64,000 nt of DNA from contig NZ_JAROCC010000007.1 of assembly GCF_030433715.1 (NCBI RefSeq), forward strand, positions 122,587-186,586, in the 5' to 3' direction. Source of the DNA: Sporosarcina highlanderae. GTDB lineage: Bacteria; Bacillota; Bacilli; Bacillales_A; Planococcaceae. Both the position numbers and the translations under genes were made by a program. The notes under the pieces were generated by a model, which was not told the DNA's origin, ran no database searches, and worked only from the letters and a program-made list of their open reading frames with translations. Below, one piece after another: positions 45,943-56,175 of this stretch. How positions within the stretch are numbered: position 1 is the first letter of the stretch; the number at the start of each line of letters is the position of its first letter.

Positions 45943-48900
45943 ATGAGGATCAGTAATTTTTCTATACGAAGACCCGTTTTTACAATTGTAACGATGTTAC
46001 TTGTCATTATTTTAGGAGCGGTTTCATTTTTCAAGATTCCTGTTACATTAATACCTGAGTTGAATCCGCCTGTTGCGGTTGTCGTTACGAATTACCCTGG
46101 TGCTTCATCCACCGAGGTAAGTGAAAAGTTGACAAAACCTCTTGAAACAAGTTTATCGACAGCTCCCGGTTTGAAATCGATGCAATCTTCATCACAGGAA
46201 GGTGCGAATTTCATCCTTTTAATGTTTGATTGGTCTACGAATATTGATGATGTGCAATTGGATATCTTGCAAAGGATTGACCAGGTCCCTGTCCCGGATG
46301 GTGCGCAATCTCCAAGGTTCATGAAGTTTGACCCCGCTCAATTTCCAGTGATTCAGTTGTCACTTAGAACGAGTAATGAAGGGGCGGACATTAGAGATAT
46401 TGCGGAGCGTCTTGAGACGGAACTTCGCAGGACGAAAGGTGTCGCCAGTGTAACGGTTTCGGGTAAGTTGGTTGAAGAGGTTCAAGTCGTTTTAGATCAG
46501 AATAAGTTGGAAAGCTTTGGCCTGATACAATCCGATATTGTCCAAGCGATTCAAGCGAATAATGTATCCACGCCGGGTGAACCGATAGAAACTCAGGATG
46601 GAAAACAGCTGACTACAAGAATAATCAGTTCATTGACTTCAATTTCTGATATCCAAAACATTACGGTTGGGTCACAACCTTTGACAGGGAAGAAGGTAAA
46701 GGTTTCTGATGTTGGGAAAGTCGCATTACTTGAAGCGCCTGCAGCTTCCGAAACGAGAGCGAATGACCAACAGGCTGTTCTTATGTCAGTGCTGCAGGAA
46801 TCCGGCGCAAATACCGCAACGGTTTCCACGGCGTTCAAGAGTGCATTGGATAAATTGCTGAAACAGGATGAGTTTAAGGATATTCAAGCTGATATTTTAT
46901 TCGACCAAGGTGATTACGTCAAGCTTGCGATCGGAAATATAGGACAATCCCTAATCCTTGGTGGATTATTCGCGATGATTGTTTTGTTCTTTTTCCTACG
47001 TGGAATAAAGAGCCCCATCATTATCGGTGTTGCAATTCCCTATTCGGTAATCGTAACATTTGTACTCATGTTTTTTGCGGATTTCTCACTAAATATAATG
47101 ACGTTGGGAGCGTTGGCTTTAGGTATTGGAATGTTGGTCGATAATGCAATTGTTGTAATCGAAAATATTGAGCGGCATCTTGCGATGGGGAAAGATCGTG
47201 TCGATGCTTCAAGGGATGGTGCAAAGGAAATCAGTGGTGCCATAACAGCTTCAACATTGACCACTCTTGCTGTTTTTGTGCCAGTGATTTTTATAAGTGG
47301 TTTAATTGGACAGATTTTCACTGAATTTGCATTAACAATTTCCTTCAGCCTTTTTGCTTCCCTCGTTGTGGCCCTGACGGTTGTGCCGATGATGGCGAGC
47401 CGGATGCTAAGTAAACCGAGGAAGAATATAGAGGCAAGGAGGCGTCGTTCTAAGGCTTTCAATAATTTTGAGCGATCAGTTAAATGGTCGTTAAAACACC
47501 GTGCATTTATCTTGCTCATGACAGGTATCCTCTTACTGGTAAGCAGCTTCGGATTATTCAAAGTCGGCACTGAATTCCTTCCGTCCACAGATGAAGGATT
47601 CTTCAGTATTTCTGTAAAGCTTCCGAATGGTTCATCACTCACTGCAACAGATGAAGTTGTAAAAAGAATCGAGGGTAAATTAAAGGAAGAAAAGGAAGTT
47701 GAGGTATATGTAAGTCTAGTCGGGGGAACACAGCAAGGTATGGCTCGAGGTAGTTCTAAAGCAAATACGGCGGAAATGTATGTGAAATTAGTGCCTTTAT
47801 CAAATCGTAACCGCTCTGTATTTGAATTTGTAGATGATGTACAACCAGATGTACTTGAACTGGTTGGAAATGATGCCCGGGTAAGCTTTGAAATGCAAAC
47901 TGCAGCGGGTTCTAATCCAAATACATTATCTTTTTCTTTGAAAGACACGAATGAGGCAAGATTGAATGAAACAGTTAAGAAGTTTAACGATGAGCTCCGA
48001 AAAATGGATTCTGTATTGGAGGTTACAAATAACCTTCAGGATACAATTGAGGAGATTCATATTGATGTGAATCGGGAGAAAGCCTCGAACTTAGGGTTAG
48101 TCCCTTATCAGATTGCGCAAACCGTGAATACGATAACAAGAGGTGCATTTGCTTCGCAATTCGTGGATGAAAATGAAAAAGTTGTCTCGGTTATCGTAAA
48201 GTATGATGAGAAATATCGAAACAGTATTGATGCTTTAAATAATATTAAATTAAGGACGCAAATGGGCAGTTTTGTTGCACTTAAGGATGTTGCAACGATA
48301 ACTATTGCCGAAGGCCCTGTATCGATACAGAGGGTAGACCAAGCGCATTCAGTCACATTTAATGTTAAATATGAGTCTTCCTTATCATTGGGTGATATGA
48401 CCGCAAAAGTGGAAGAACTCACCGACGTGGTTGGTATGCCTATTGAGACAGAAATGTCCTATGGCGGCGATCGTGAGCTTTTCGAAAGTGCGATAGATGA
48501 TATGCTTTTAGCCATTGTCCTTGCAGTCATACTTGTTTACATTGTAATGGCTGCACAGTTTGAATCCTTTAAATATCCATTTGTTATCATGTTCTCAGTG
48601 CCATTGATGGTAATTGGTGTTGCGGCTGGATTATTAATAACAAAGACACCAATAAGTGTCACGGCTATTATCGGCATACTTGTACTTGTCGGTATTGTCG
48701 TTAATAATGGAATCGTTCTTGTCGACTACATCAATCAGCGGAAGGAAGCGGGAATGACATCATATGATGCTATCATTGCATCTGTAAGGGATCGGGTTAG
48801 GCCGATTTTAATGACTGCGCTGACCACGATTTTAGGACTTCTTCCATTAGCGCTCGGGATTGGTGAAGGGACTGAAATGAATCAGCCTATGGGAATTGCA

Positions 48901-49002
48901 GTTATTGGCGGGCTAATCAGTTCCACATTTTTAACGTTGTACATCGTCCCTATCATCTATAGCTTATTTGATCGACAGACAAGAAAACGTGCGATTGAGT
49001 AG
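45943..49002 (+). CDS. RND-family efflux transporter (SwrC/AcrB-like)
   Basis: 1019 aa. N-terminal FSIRRPVFTIVTMLL, two large external loops and twelve TM helices. Motifs GMLVDNAIVVIENIERH (with the proton-relay Asp) and the second-half GIVVNNGIVLVDYINQ are diagnostic. In Gram-positives the nearest well-known member is B. subtilis SwrC (surfactin efflux); no adaptor or outer-membrane partner is expected or seen. AAAGGAA precedes the ATG. Confidence 0.93.
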   Translation: MRISNFSIRRPVFTIVTMLLVIILGAVSFFKIPVTLIPELNPPVAVVVTNYPGASSTEVSEKLTKPLETSLSTAPGLKSMQSSSQEGANFILLMFDWSTNIDDVQLDILQRIDQVPVPDGAQSPRFMKFDPAQFPVIQLSLRTSNEGADIRDIAERLETELRRTKGVASVTVSGKLVEEVQVVLDQNKLESFGLIQSDIVQAIQANNVSTPGEPIETQDGKQLTTRIISSLTSISDIQNITVGSQPLTGKKVKVSDVGKVALLEAPAASETRANDQQAVLMSVLQESGANTATVSTAFKSALDKLLKQDEFKDIQADILFDQGDYVKLAIGNIGQSLILGGLFAMIVLFFFLRGIKSPIIIGVAIPYSVIVTFVLMFFADFSLNIMTLGALALGIGMLVDNAIVVIENIERHLAMGKDRVDASRDGAKEISGAITASTLTTLAVFVPVIFISGLIGQIFTEFALTISFSLFASLVVALTVVPMMASRMLSKPRKNIEARRRRSKAFNNFERSVKWSLKHRAFILLMTGILLLVSSFGLFKVGTEFLPSTDEGFFSISVKLPNGSSLTATDEVVKRIEGKLKEEKEVEVYVSLVGGTQQGMARGSSKANTAEMYVKLVPLSNRNRSVFEFVDDVQPDVLELVGNDARVSFEMQTAAGSNPNTLSFSLKDTNEARLNETVKKFNDELRKMDSVLEVTNNLQDTIEEIHIDVNREKASNLGLVPYQIAQTVNTITRGAFASQFVDENEKVVSVIVKYDEKYRNSIDALNNIKLRTQMGSFVALKDVATITIAEGPVSIQRVDQAHSVTFNVKYESSLSLGDMTAKVEELTDVVGMPIETEMSYGGDRELFESAIDDMLLAIVLAVILVYIVMAAQFESFKYPFVIMFSVPLMVIGVAAGLLITKTPISVTAIIGILVLVGIVVNNGIVLVDYINQRKEAGMTSYDAIIASVRDRVRPILMTALTTILGLLPLALGIGEGTEMNQPMGIAVIGGLISSTFLTLYIVPIIYSLFDRQTRKRAIE

Positions 49003-49041
49003 AGGGGATGGAAAATACCTAAAACGCTTTTGGGATATAAT

Positions 49042-49070
49042 TTGTATCAAATAATTAATGATGGTACAAT
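49042..49070 (+). promoter_or_regulatory. Promoter of the riboswitch-terC transcript
   Basis: TTGTAT (49042-49047), exactly 17 nt, then TACAAT (49065-49070). The transcript would start about 40 nt before the riboswitch. Confidence 0.65.
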
Positions 49071-49118
49071 AAAGCATAGAAAATCACTCAACAACATAAT
49101 ATGTTCTTTGACAGTTGT

Positions 49119-49258
49119 CAAAGGGGAGTAGCTATAGGGCAACCTATTTCATAGTCGTCAGTACATGGCAAGAGCCATCGGTTATGATAGCAGGATTATT
49201 CACGTCTGAATTTCTGACTTAGCGAGACCTTTGCCTTTTATTAGGTGAGGGTTTTTTT
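49119..49258 (+). ncRNA. yybP-ykoY manganese riboswitch with expression-platform terminator
   Basis: P1 is formed by CAAAGG (49119-49124) and CCTTTG (49228-49233). The conserved GGGGAGTAGC and the GCGAGACCTTTGCC 3' side match the yybP-ykoY consensus. A competing hairpin CCTTTGCCT/AGGTGAGG with a run of seven Ts (49251-49257) is the terminator. Mn(II) binding should stabilise P1, prevent the terminator and turn on the TerC-family exporter downstream. Confidence 0.9.
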
Positions 49259-49284
49259 ATTTGGTTAAATAAGGAGGAAGTTTA

Positions 49285-50031
49285 TTGGAAGCAATATTAT
49301 TGGAATACGCATGGGTACTTGTCGTATTAATCGCACTTGAAGGGTTGCTTGCAGCAGATAATGCCGTTGTCATGGCTGTCATGGTGAAGCATCTACCGAA
49401 AGTCCAACAGAAAAGGGCATTGTTCTACGGTTTATTAGGGGCATTTGTGTTTCGTTTTGCTGCGTTGTTCATGATTACTTTTTTGGTGAACATATGGCAA
49501 ATACAGGCTCTTGGAGCAGCTTATCTATTATTCATATCCATCAAAAGTTTATTGGATAGAGGGAATGACGATCACGACGCTTTAAAAAAGCCGCGCAAGA
49601 AATCTGGTTTTTGGATGACAGTATTAAAGGTCGAGCTTGCTGATATCGCTTTTGCGTTAGATTCAATGCTTGCCGCTGTCGCATTGGCTGTAACATTGCC
49701 GGAACTTGGTGATTTTCATGTCGGCGGCATAAACGGTGGTCAATTCATCGTCATGCTTTTAGGTGGAATTATCGGTCTTGTCATTATCCGTTTTGCGGCA
49801 AGGCAGTTCGTTGTATTGCTTGAAAAATATCCATCACTTGAAACGGCTGCATTCCTTATCGTTGGTTGGGTAGGTGTTAAGTTAGTCGTGCTGACCTTAG
49901 CCCATCCGAACTTGCAAATCATTGATGAGGCATTTCCACATTCGACATTATGGAAGTTGACTTTCTGGATTGTACTTGCAGCAATTGCTATTGGTGGTTG
50001 GGTAACAGCGGTAATGAAAAATAAAAAATAA
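49285..50031 (+). CDS. TerC/YkoY-family membrane protein, probable Mn exporter
   Basis: 248 aa, seven or eight TM helices. LEGLLAADNAVVMA and VELADIAFALDSMLA are the duplicated acidic helices that define TerC. Members under yybP-ykoY riboswitches export Mn, for instance to metallate exoenzymes. TTG start after AAGGAGG. Relation to tellurite resistance is by name only. Confidence 0.92.
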   Translation: MEAILLEYAWVLVVLIALEGLLAADNAVVMAVMVKHLPKVQQKRALFYGLLGAFVFRFAALFMITFLVNIWQIQALGAAYLLFISIKSLLDRGNDDHDALKKPRKKSGFWMTVLKVELADIAFALDSMLAAVALAVTLPELGDFHVGGINGGQFIVMLLGGIIGLVIIRFAARQFVVLLEKYPSLETAAFLIVGWVGVKLVVLTLAHPNLQIIDEAFPHSTLWKLTFWIVLAAIAIGGWVTAVMKNKK

Positions 50032-50040
50032 TTGATATTC

Positions 50041-50085
50041 GAAGGTCGGTACATAAAAATGTATCCGGCCTTCTTTTATTTTTTA
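50041..50085 (+). terminator. Terminator after the TerC-family gene
   Basis: GAAGG-CGG-ACAT pairs with ATGT-CCGGCCTTC, followed by TTTTATTTTTT. Confidence 0.85.
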
Positions 50086-50162
50086 GTTGATTCCTTTCTT
50101 TTTCCGGAGAAGTTCACTAAAATGGAAAGATGATTCCCTCACAAAAGAAAGGTATTGATGGC

Positions 50163-51512
50163 ATGAAACTAACAAGGGAAAATTTGCATAGGTTTACACC
50201 TGCACAAATTATTGTCTTTTATTATTTTTTAGCAATTGGTTTTTCATTCCTTTTGTTGAATTTACCTGGCGTTTATAAGCCGGGAGTGGAGGTCAATTTC
50301 ATTGATAGTCTGTTTACAGCGGTAAGCGCTGTCAGCGTGACGGGGTTGACACCAATTAGTATAGGTGAAACGTATTCTGTCTTCGGCCTTTCTATGCTTA
50401 TGCTCGTCCTGCAATTGGGCGGAATCGGGATAATGTCAATCGGTACTTTCTTCTGGCTTCTTGTTAAGAAGAAGATAGGACTACGTGAGCGTCAATTGAT
50501 CATGGTGGACCATAACCAATATTCTTTGGCGGGTGTCGTTCAGTTAATTCGACAGATTGTTGTTATTATCTTTTTGATTGAAGCAATTGGTGGAATCATT
50601 TTGACTTTGTATATTATGAGGTTTTATGATACTTTCAGCGAGGCTTTGTTAAACGGTATGTTCATGTCGGTATCAGCTACGACAAATGCAGGATTTGATA
50701 TTACCGGTTCTTCAATGCATCCATACTTTGGTGATTATTTTATTCAGACTGTGATAATGATACTGATTGTTTTAGGTGCCATCGGTTTTCCAGTGCTCAT
50801 AGAAGTGAAGGCGTTTTTTTCTCACAAGGTTCCGCATTTCAGATTTTCCTTGTTCACAAAAATTACTACAGTCACTTTCGGTATTCTACTTCTGTGGGGT
50901 GCAGTATTAATTTTCGTTTTGGAATCTTTTCATTCTTTCAAAGGCCTTGCCTGGCATGAAAAGATATTTACGTCATTATTTCATTCGGTTTCCGCAAGAT
51001 CAGCTGGTTTAACGACTTATGATATTACTCAGTTCAGTGATGCGACGGATATTTTCATTTCCTCCCTTATGTTCATTGGTGCTTCACCAAGTTCGGTGGG
51101 TGGTGGGATACGGACGACCACTTTTGCAATTGCTGTTCTCTTTTTAATCAATTTCGCAAAAGGTAATAATGTCATCAATATCTTTAAACGCGAAATCAAG
51201 CTGATAGATGTTTATCGGTCATACGCTGTTATTTTGTTGGCGGCAGTGATGGTGATGACGGCTTTGCTTATCTTGCTTATTACTGAAAAGGGTGTACCGG
51301 TTGTTGCGTTGCTATTTGAAATCACATCTGCCTTTGGGACGTGTGGAATGTCTCTTGGAATCACATCCGAGTTGTCAGTGATTGGTAAGCTGATCATCAT
51401 GGTACTAATGTTCATAGGTCGTGTAGGGTTAATATCATTCCTGTATACATTGGGTGGTAAGACAAACAAGAAACCATATTCGTATCCAAAAGAACGAGTT
51501 ATTATTGGATAA
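50163..51512 (+). CDS. ktrB: KtrB/TrkH-type K+ transporter membrane subunit
   Basis: 449 aa. Four M1-P-M2 repeats with selectivity-loop segments AVSVTGLTP, SATTNAGFD, ARSAGLTTYD and FGTCGMSLG, each carrying the key Gly. It needs a KtrA/KtrC-type regulatory subunit, not present nearby, so KtrD naming is equally possible. The ATG at 50163 follows AGAAAGG; an ATG at 50130 lacks good spacing. Confidence 0.88.
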   Translation: MKLTRENLHRFTPAQIIVFYYFLAIGFSFLLLNLPGVYKPGVEVNFIDSLFTAVSAVSVTGLTPISIGETYSVFGLSMLMLVLQLGGIGIMSIGTFFWLLVKKKIGLRERQLIMVDHNQYSLAGVVQLIRQIVVIIFLIEAIGGIILTLYIMRFYDTFSEALLNGMFMSVSATTNAGFDITGSSMHPYFGDYFIQTVIMILIVLGAIGFPVLIEVKAFFSHKVPHFRFSLFTKITTVTFGILLLWGAVLIFVLESFHSFKGLAWHEKIFTSLFHSVSARSAGLTTYDITQFSDATDIFISSLMFIGASPSSVGGGIRTTTFAIAVLFLINFAKGNNVINIFKREIKLIDVYRSYAVILLAAVMVMTALLILLITEKGVPVVALLFEITSAFGTCGMSLGITSELSVIGKLIIMVLMFIGRVGLISFLYTLGGKTNKKPYSYPKERVIIG

Positions 51513-51555
51513 AAAAAGCATCTTTCCGATTCAGTAAAATCGGAAGATGCTTTTT
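51513..51555. terminator. Bidirectional terminator between ktrB and the radical SAM gene
   Basis: AAAAAGCATCTTTCCGAT pairs with ATCGGAAGATGCTTTTT around a short loop. Confidence 0.93.
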
Positions 51556-51573
51556 CAATTTATTGTTACGTCT

Positions 51574-53319
51574 TCAAGTAATACTATGTTTTGCTTGAAG
51601 AAAATGAAATTGAGGTTCTTGCCCCCGGCAGAAGAATGTTACTAAAAAGCCTTCTTCTCTTATGAACTCGTTAGCTTCTTTTGGTTTGACTGCAACCGGT
51701 GTTATGAAAGTATGTTTCCGGATATTTCTTTCCGTAAGCTGAGTAGGAGTTACCGTTCTGCTAAGCAACTCAGTATCACTCAATATCAACCGTTCAAGTC
51801 CGGACAATGTTTCTGCATCAAGGTCATCCTTCCACCAAATATGACGTGGCTGGAATGAGTGGTGTGCAAGGTAATCGATTTTCATCAAACTCCGGACAAT
51901 TCCCATATCTGCTTTTCCATATTCCACAAGGAATGCTTCCAGTCGGGTATATAGATCCTGAAGTTGATGACCGATTCTTGACCAGCCACTCATCTCCCAA
52001 AAGGTGCCGAATTCTTGGAAGAAGTCAAATGGCGTTTCAAATACTTCAGAAACGAGGTATTCGATAGTCCTTGGCATACGGTTGTCATTCCAATATTTTT
52101 CAAGCACATCTTCCGTTTGTTTAATGCGTAGGATTTCATCGAAAGTTAAAACGTTATTCGACAGGATTTCATACGGAGCCTCATCGATATACGTATAGCC
52201 AAATTGTTCCGCTTGAATACGCAGCCCTGTACCTCTTAAAAGTTTAAGAAACCCTAATTGTAATTCTTCTGGACGCATAGCAAAAACATCATTGAATGTC
52301 TTTCGGAATGAATCATAATCTTCTTCCGGTAAGCCGGCGATTAAATCCAGATGCTGTGCAATCTTTCCGCCTTCTTTTACCATTGTGACAGTGCGAGAGA
52401 GTTTTTCGAAGTTCTGTCTTCTTTTAACAAGTTCATTCGTTAAATCATTTGTCGATTGGACACCAATTTCGAATCGGAACAGTCCTTTTGGTGCATTTTC
52501 ATTTAGGAAATCAATCACTTCAGGACGCATAATGTCTCCGGTAATTTCAAATTGAAAAACTGTTCCCGGTAAATGCTCGTCAATTAGAAATTGGAACATT
52601 TCCATCGCATAACTACGGCTTATATTAAATGTCCGATCAACGAATTTAATCGTTTTAGATCCATTTTTCATCAAGTAACGAATGTCGTCTTTGATCGCTT
52701 CCCGGTTGAAATAACGTACCCCTACTTCGATTGAGGATAAGCAAAATTGGCAGGAGAATGGACAGCCTCTGCTTGTCTCAATATATGTTACCCGATTGCT
52801 AAGATGAGGGATGTCTTCAGGAAATCTAAAAGGGGAAGGGAGTTCCCGCAAATCAAGCTTTGGACCGGGTGCTGTGATTTTCAGTTTTTCTTCTGCCTTG
52901 TAGGCAATTCCTTGTACCTCAGATAGTTCAATTTTACCTGCATGATAGTCTAACAATTGTTTAAAAGTCCTCTCGCCTTCGCCGATGACGATGAAGTCAA
53001 TTTCAGGAACTTTTTCAAGCCATTTATCATAGTCATACGTCACTTCTGGTCCACCGGCGACAATTACCAACCCGGGATTTGTTTTCTTCAGAATGCGAAT
53101 TACTTTAATTGATTCCTCGATATTCCAAATATACAAACTAAATCCAACAATATTCGGTTTTTTCTGATGGATATCTGATACAATGTTTAAAATAGGATCT
53201 TTTATCGTATATTCCGATAAAATTGGCTCATATTCAGGCATTACGTAAGATTTTAAATACCTAATTGCAAGATTCGTGTGGATATACTTTGCATTCAAAG
53301 TTGTTAGGACTATACTCAT
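51574..53319 (-). CDS. B12-binding-domain radical SAM enzyme
   Basis: 581 aa. N-terminal B12-binding-like Rossmann domain (to about residue 125, with VAGGPEVTYD and GEGERTF). Then the radical SAM core with the 4Fe-4S motif RGCPFSCQFCLSS (C-x3-C-x2-C), and a C-terminal DUF4080-like region. The substrate is unknown. The ATG at 53319 follows AAAGGAG; the frame extends upstream without a site. Divergent from the kinase gene. Confidence 0.88.
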   Translation of the reverse strand: MSIVLTTLNAKYIHTNLAIRYLKSYVMPEYEPILSEYTIKDPILNIVSDIHQKKPNIVGFSLYIWNIEESIKVIRILKKTNPGLVIVAGGPEVTYDYDKWLEKVPEIDFIVIGEGERTFKQLLDYHAGKIELSEVQGIAYKAEEKLKITAPGPKLDLRELPSPFRFPEDIPHLSNRVTYIETSRGCPFSCQFCLSSIEVGVRYFNREAIKDDIRYLMKNGSKTIKFVDRTFNISRSYAMEMFQFLIDEHLPGTVFQFEITGDIMRPEVIDFLNENAPKGLFRFEIGVQSTNDLTNELVKRRQNFEKLSRTVTMVKEGGKIAQHLDLIAGLPEEDYDSFRKTFNDVFAMRPEELQLGFLKLLRGTGLRIQAEQFGYTYIDEAPYEILSNNVLTFDEILRIKQTEDVLEKYWNDNRMPRTIEYLVSEVFETPFDFFQEFGTFWEMSGWSRIGHQLQDLYTRLEAFLVEYGKADMGIVRSLMKIDYLAHHSFQPRHIWWKDDLDAETLSGLERLILSDTELLSRTVTPTQLTERNIRKHTFITPVAVKPKEANEFIREEGFLVTFFCRGQEPQFHFLQAKHSIT

Positions 53320-53505
53320 GTTATTTCTCCTTTGGTAGATTACTAAATACACATAACTGTTTATTGAAAAAGGTCTGATAATACTATATGATTAATACTG
53401 ACAATATGAAATAATCTGACACAAGGGTATTTTAAAAATAGGTTATAACGCATTAAATCTTGTTGTTTCTCATACTGTTTGGTAAAAGGCGCGGGAGGTA
53501 TCAAA

Positions 53506-54936
53506 TTGAACAATCTTGATGAAATAAGAAAAAGTGTGTCATTTTTATTGGATGATAGTTTTCGTCCTGGTTTGCTCGTAAATTTAAATGGGGAAATATG
53601 TTACAAAAATGAGCCATTTAACGTGCATTTCGCCTCAAAAACTCGACAAACTATCGATGAAGTCATTGACTCTTCGACGATGCATATTTGGACGAAGTTT
53701 ACGGAACAGGCTGCAAACTCGGACCGAATTCTAATGGAAATAATACCGATGAACATCGTTTTTACCGAAAAGCATAAGATTGACGTGCAATTATTTTATT
53801 TGCCTGATATAAATAAAATAATTGCGATGTTTGATGTCCTTGAACCGCAAAAGATTCCTTCCCTTAAAACGTATTTAAATGCTTTCAAGCAATCCTGCTC
53901 TTTCATATTATTAGTTGACCAAAAAGGGATCATCCGGGATATAAATGAAATGCATACTATTTTCATAAACCAGTCAAGGGAAGAATTGGTTGGTGAACAT
54001 ATTTCTAAGGTATTCTCATTGATTGATCCTGAAAATGAAATGCAACTTCCTGTTTATCTTGAACACGCCGAAGAACAAGGCTGTGTCACGACGATTATAA
54101 AGTATCAAAAATCGACGGAGGATACAAAATTTTATCATATTATCTCGTATTATGACAAGGAAAATAGAATGTTTATCATTCATATGTCAGATGCAACGGA
54201 AAAAGAGAACTTACAAGTTCAATTGGCCCATTCAGGTTCATTATCGGCAGTTGGTCAGATTGCTGCAAGCATTGCGCATGAACTTAGAAACCCGATTACA
54301 ACATTGAAAGGGTTTACACAGTTACTAAAGGCATCTGCTTCAGAGGATTCAATACGCTATATCTCAGTTATCGAAGATGAGATTGAAAGAATGGAATCGA
54401 TCTTAGGTGAGATGCTTGTTCTTTCGAAACCGACCAAAAAAAAGAGAATCATTTTCTCGTTGGATCTTCTTGTTGCAGATATGATTTCATTCATAAAACC
54501 AAAAGCGGTTATGGAAGGCATTGCAGTTTCCAAAAAAGTTGAATTAACTAATGATCCTTTAATATTTGGCGATCCGGATAAGATAAAACAAGTGCTCTTA
54601 AATCTATTCAAAAATGCTCTGGAAGCCATGAAAAAAGGGGGAGAATTATCCACCCTTTTAACCGAGGTCGATGGGAAAGTAATACTAACCGTATCGGATA
54701 CCGGTAAAGGAATGACAGATCATCAAGTGAGTCAAGTGTTTATGCCTTTTTTCAGTTCAAAGCCTGGGGGGACGGGTTTGGGCCTTCCTTTCGTCCTTAA
54801 AACAGTGGAAGATCACAGCGGTACAATTATAGTGGAAAGCAAAGTGGATATTGGGACACAATTTATATTAAGTTTTCCACTTGTGACCGACAGTAAAGAG
54901 AATTCATTGAAAAAAACACAATCCATTGTATTATAA
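53506..54936 (+). CDS. Soluble PAS sensor histidine kinase (sporulation-kinase-like)
   Basis: 476 aa, no TM segment. PAS-like sensing region at about residues 110-240 (IIRDINEMHTIFINQSREELVGEH), H-box ASIAHELRNPITTLKGF (phosphorylated His about 258), N-box LLNLFKNALEAM, G boxes VSDTGKGM and GGTGLGLPFV. It resembles the KinA/KinE kinases that feed Spo0F. No response regulator adjoins it, as expected for an orphan kinase. TTG at 53506 follows GGGAGG. Confidence 0.88.
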   Translation: MNNLDEIRKSVSFLLDDSFRPGLLVNLNGEICYKNEPFNVHFASKTRQTIDEVIDSSTMHIWTKFTEQAANSDRILMEIIPMNIVFTEKHKIDVQLFYLPDINKIIAMFDVLEPQKIPSLKTYLNAFKQSCSFILLVDQKGIIRDINEMHTIFINQSREELVGEHISKVFSLIDPENEMQLPVYLEHAEEQGCVTTIIKYQKSTEDTKFYHIISYYDKENRMFIIHMSDATEKENLQVQLAHSGSLSAVGQIAASIAHELRNPITTLKGFTQLLKASASEDSIRYISVIEDEIERMESILGEMLVLSKPTKKKRIIFSLDLLVADMISFIKPKAVMEGIAVSKKVELTNDPLIFGDPDKIKQVLLNLFKNALEAMKKGGELSTLLTEVDGKVILTVSDTGKGMTDHQVSQVFMPFFSSKPGGTGLGLPFVLKTVEDHSGTIIVESKVDIGTQFILSFPLVTDSKENSLKKTQSIVL

Positions 54937-55020
54937 CCCATTCGTTTTGACACTTACCAAATTTAACGGCTATAATAGTTACAAGTCTTTGACAGGAATT
55001 ATAGAAGGTGGATCCGTGAA

Positions 55021-55461
55021 ATGGGAAATGATACAGAACTCGCATTAAAGTTATTCATCGTACTTTCGAGGGCGAGCAAAGTAATCTCGGAAGAAGCAAA
55101 TAAACTAATCGAATCATTTGAGTTGAACCCGACCGAATTTGCAGTGTTGGAGCTTTTACACCATAAAGGCAGGCAACCGATACAAAAGATTGGGCAAAAG
55201 ATATTGCTAAGAAGTGGATCGATGACATATGTCGTAGATAAGCTTGAAAAGAAGGGGTTATTGGAAAGAGTTTGTTGCAAGGAGGATAAAAGGGTCACTT
55301 ATATATCCATAACGCCTGCAGGCAAAGAACTGATTGAACGAATATTTCCTTCCCACGAAAAAAGCATTCAAGAGTTAATGTCCGCTCTTTCTAAAGATGA
55401 ACAGGAAGTGGCAATTGAACTTCTTAAGAAATTGGGATTGTCTATAAAAAACTTATCCTAA
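55021..55461 (+). CDS. MarR-family transcriptional regulator
   Basis: 146 aa. Winged HTH: PTEFAVLELLHHKG, IGQKILLRSGSMTYVVDKLEKKGLLER and wing KEDKRVTYISIT. Two adjacent Cys at the wing base (RVCCKEDKR) might sense thiol stress, as in MhqR/OhrR relatives; this is speculation. AAGGTGG precedes the ATG. Confidence 0.9.
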   Translation: MGNDTELALKLFIVLSRASKVISEEANKLIESFELNPTEFAVLELLHHKGRQPIQKIGQKILLRSGSMTYVVDKLEKKGLLERVCCKEDKRVTYISITPAGKELIERIFPSHEKSIQELMSALSKDEQEVAIELLKKLGLSIKNLS

Positions 55462-55479
55462 ACAAACTATATAATAAAT

Positions 55480-55516
55480 AAAAGCCGAACAGATATGAAT
55501 CTGTTCGGCTTTTATA
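55480..55516. terminator. Terminator between the marR-like gene and the lipoprotein gene
   Basis: AAAAGCCGAACAGAT pairs with ATCTGTTCGGCTTTT around a short loop; serves both converging genes. Confidence 0.92.
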
Positions 55517-55518
55517 TA

Positions 55519-56124
55519 TTATCTAATCGTTTGTCCCATGTCTAAGAAGTCAGTTCCATATTCCTCTTCAGTTGTATCAAAGATTGTGAGTCGGATGACC
55601 ATTTCATCCTTTTCGAATAGGACTCCGGTAACTGGACCCGTCTCTGTGTCCACTTTAAATGCTTTTACGTTCTTAATTCCTTCATCTAACGTTGTTGTAA
55701 AAACATCTTGCACCTCTACAGGTTCTTCACCGTTACTTGATGCAATTAAAACTTCCTGCATATTGTCTAATAGGTAATCATACGTTCCATCTTCAGCGAT
55801 CTGCGTTTCAATACGCATAAAAGCGGATCGGTTTTCTTCGGAATATAAACTATCCCGTCCCGGCTCTTCACTAGTAAGCTTATAGCCCGGTAATACATAC
55901 ATCGAGAAAGGTTGTGCATCACTATCAGTCAATTTGCCTTCTGACATTATTCCTTCAGTAATAGCTCCCTGATCAGAACCAGTTTCGTTTTTAGATTCGT
56001 CGGAAACTTGCTCTGAATTATTCGGGTTTGTGTCTTCACTCGATTTTGTCTCACCATTTGTGCATGCAGCAAGAAAAACCGCTGTAGCAAATCCAGTACA
56101 TAAAAGTTTCCAATTTACTTTCAC
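55519..56124 (-). CDS. Lipoprotein of unknown function
   Basis: 201 aa. Signal peptide with lipobox LAAC (about residues 18-21), an acidic Ser/Asn/Glu stalk to about residue 60, then a mixed alpha/beta domain (FSMYVLPGYKLTSEEPGRD...). GTG start after GAGGGGGG. Not recognised beyond the lipoprotein layout. Confidence 0.8.
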   Translation of the reverse strand: MKVNWKLLCTGFATAVFLAACTNGETKSSEDTNPNNSEQVSDESKNETGSDQGAITEGIMSEGKLTDSDAQPFSMYVLPGYKLTSEEPGRDSLYSEENRSAFMRIETQIAEDGTYDYLLDNMQEVLIASSNGEEPVEVQDVFTTTLDEGIKNVKAFKVDTETGPVTGVLFEKDEMVIRLTIFDTTEEEYGTDFLDMGQTIR

Positions 56125-56175
56125 TACTATCCCCCCTCATTTACACTATTTAGACGGTTGTAAGAAAAAAATGTT

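Noticed and set aside
47040..47948. 302-aa open frame on the minus strand
   Set aside because: It lies wholly inside the RND transporter, has no ribosome site and its residue pattern is the antisense of conserved TM helices.
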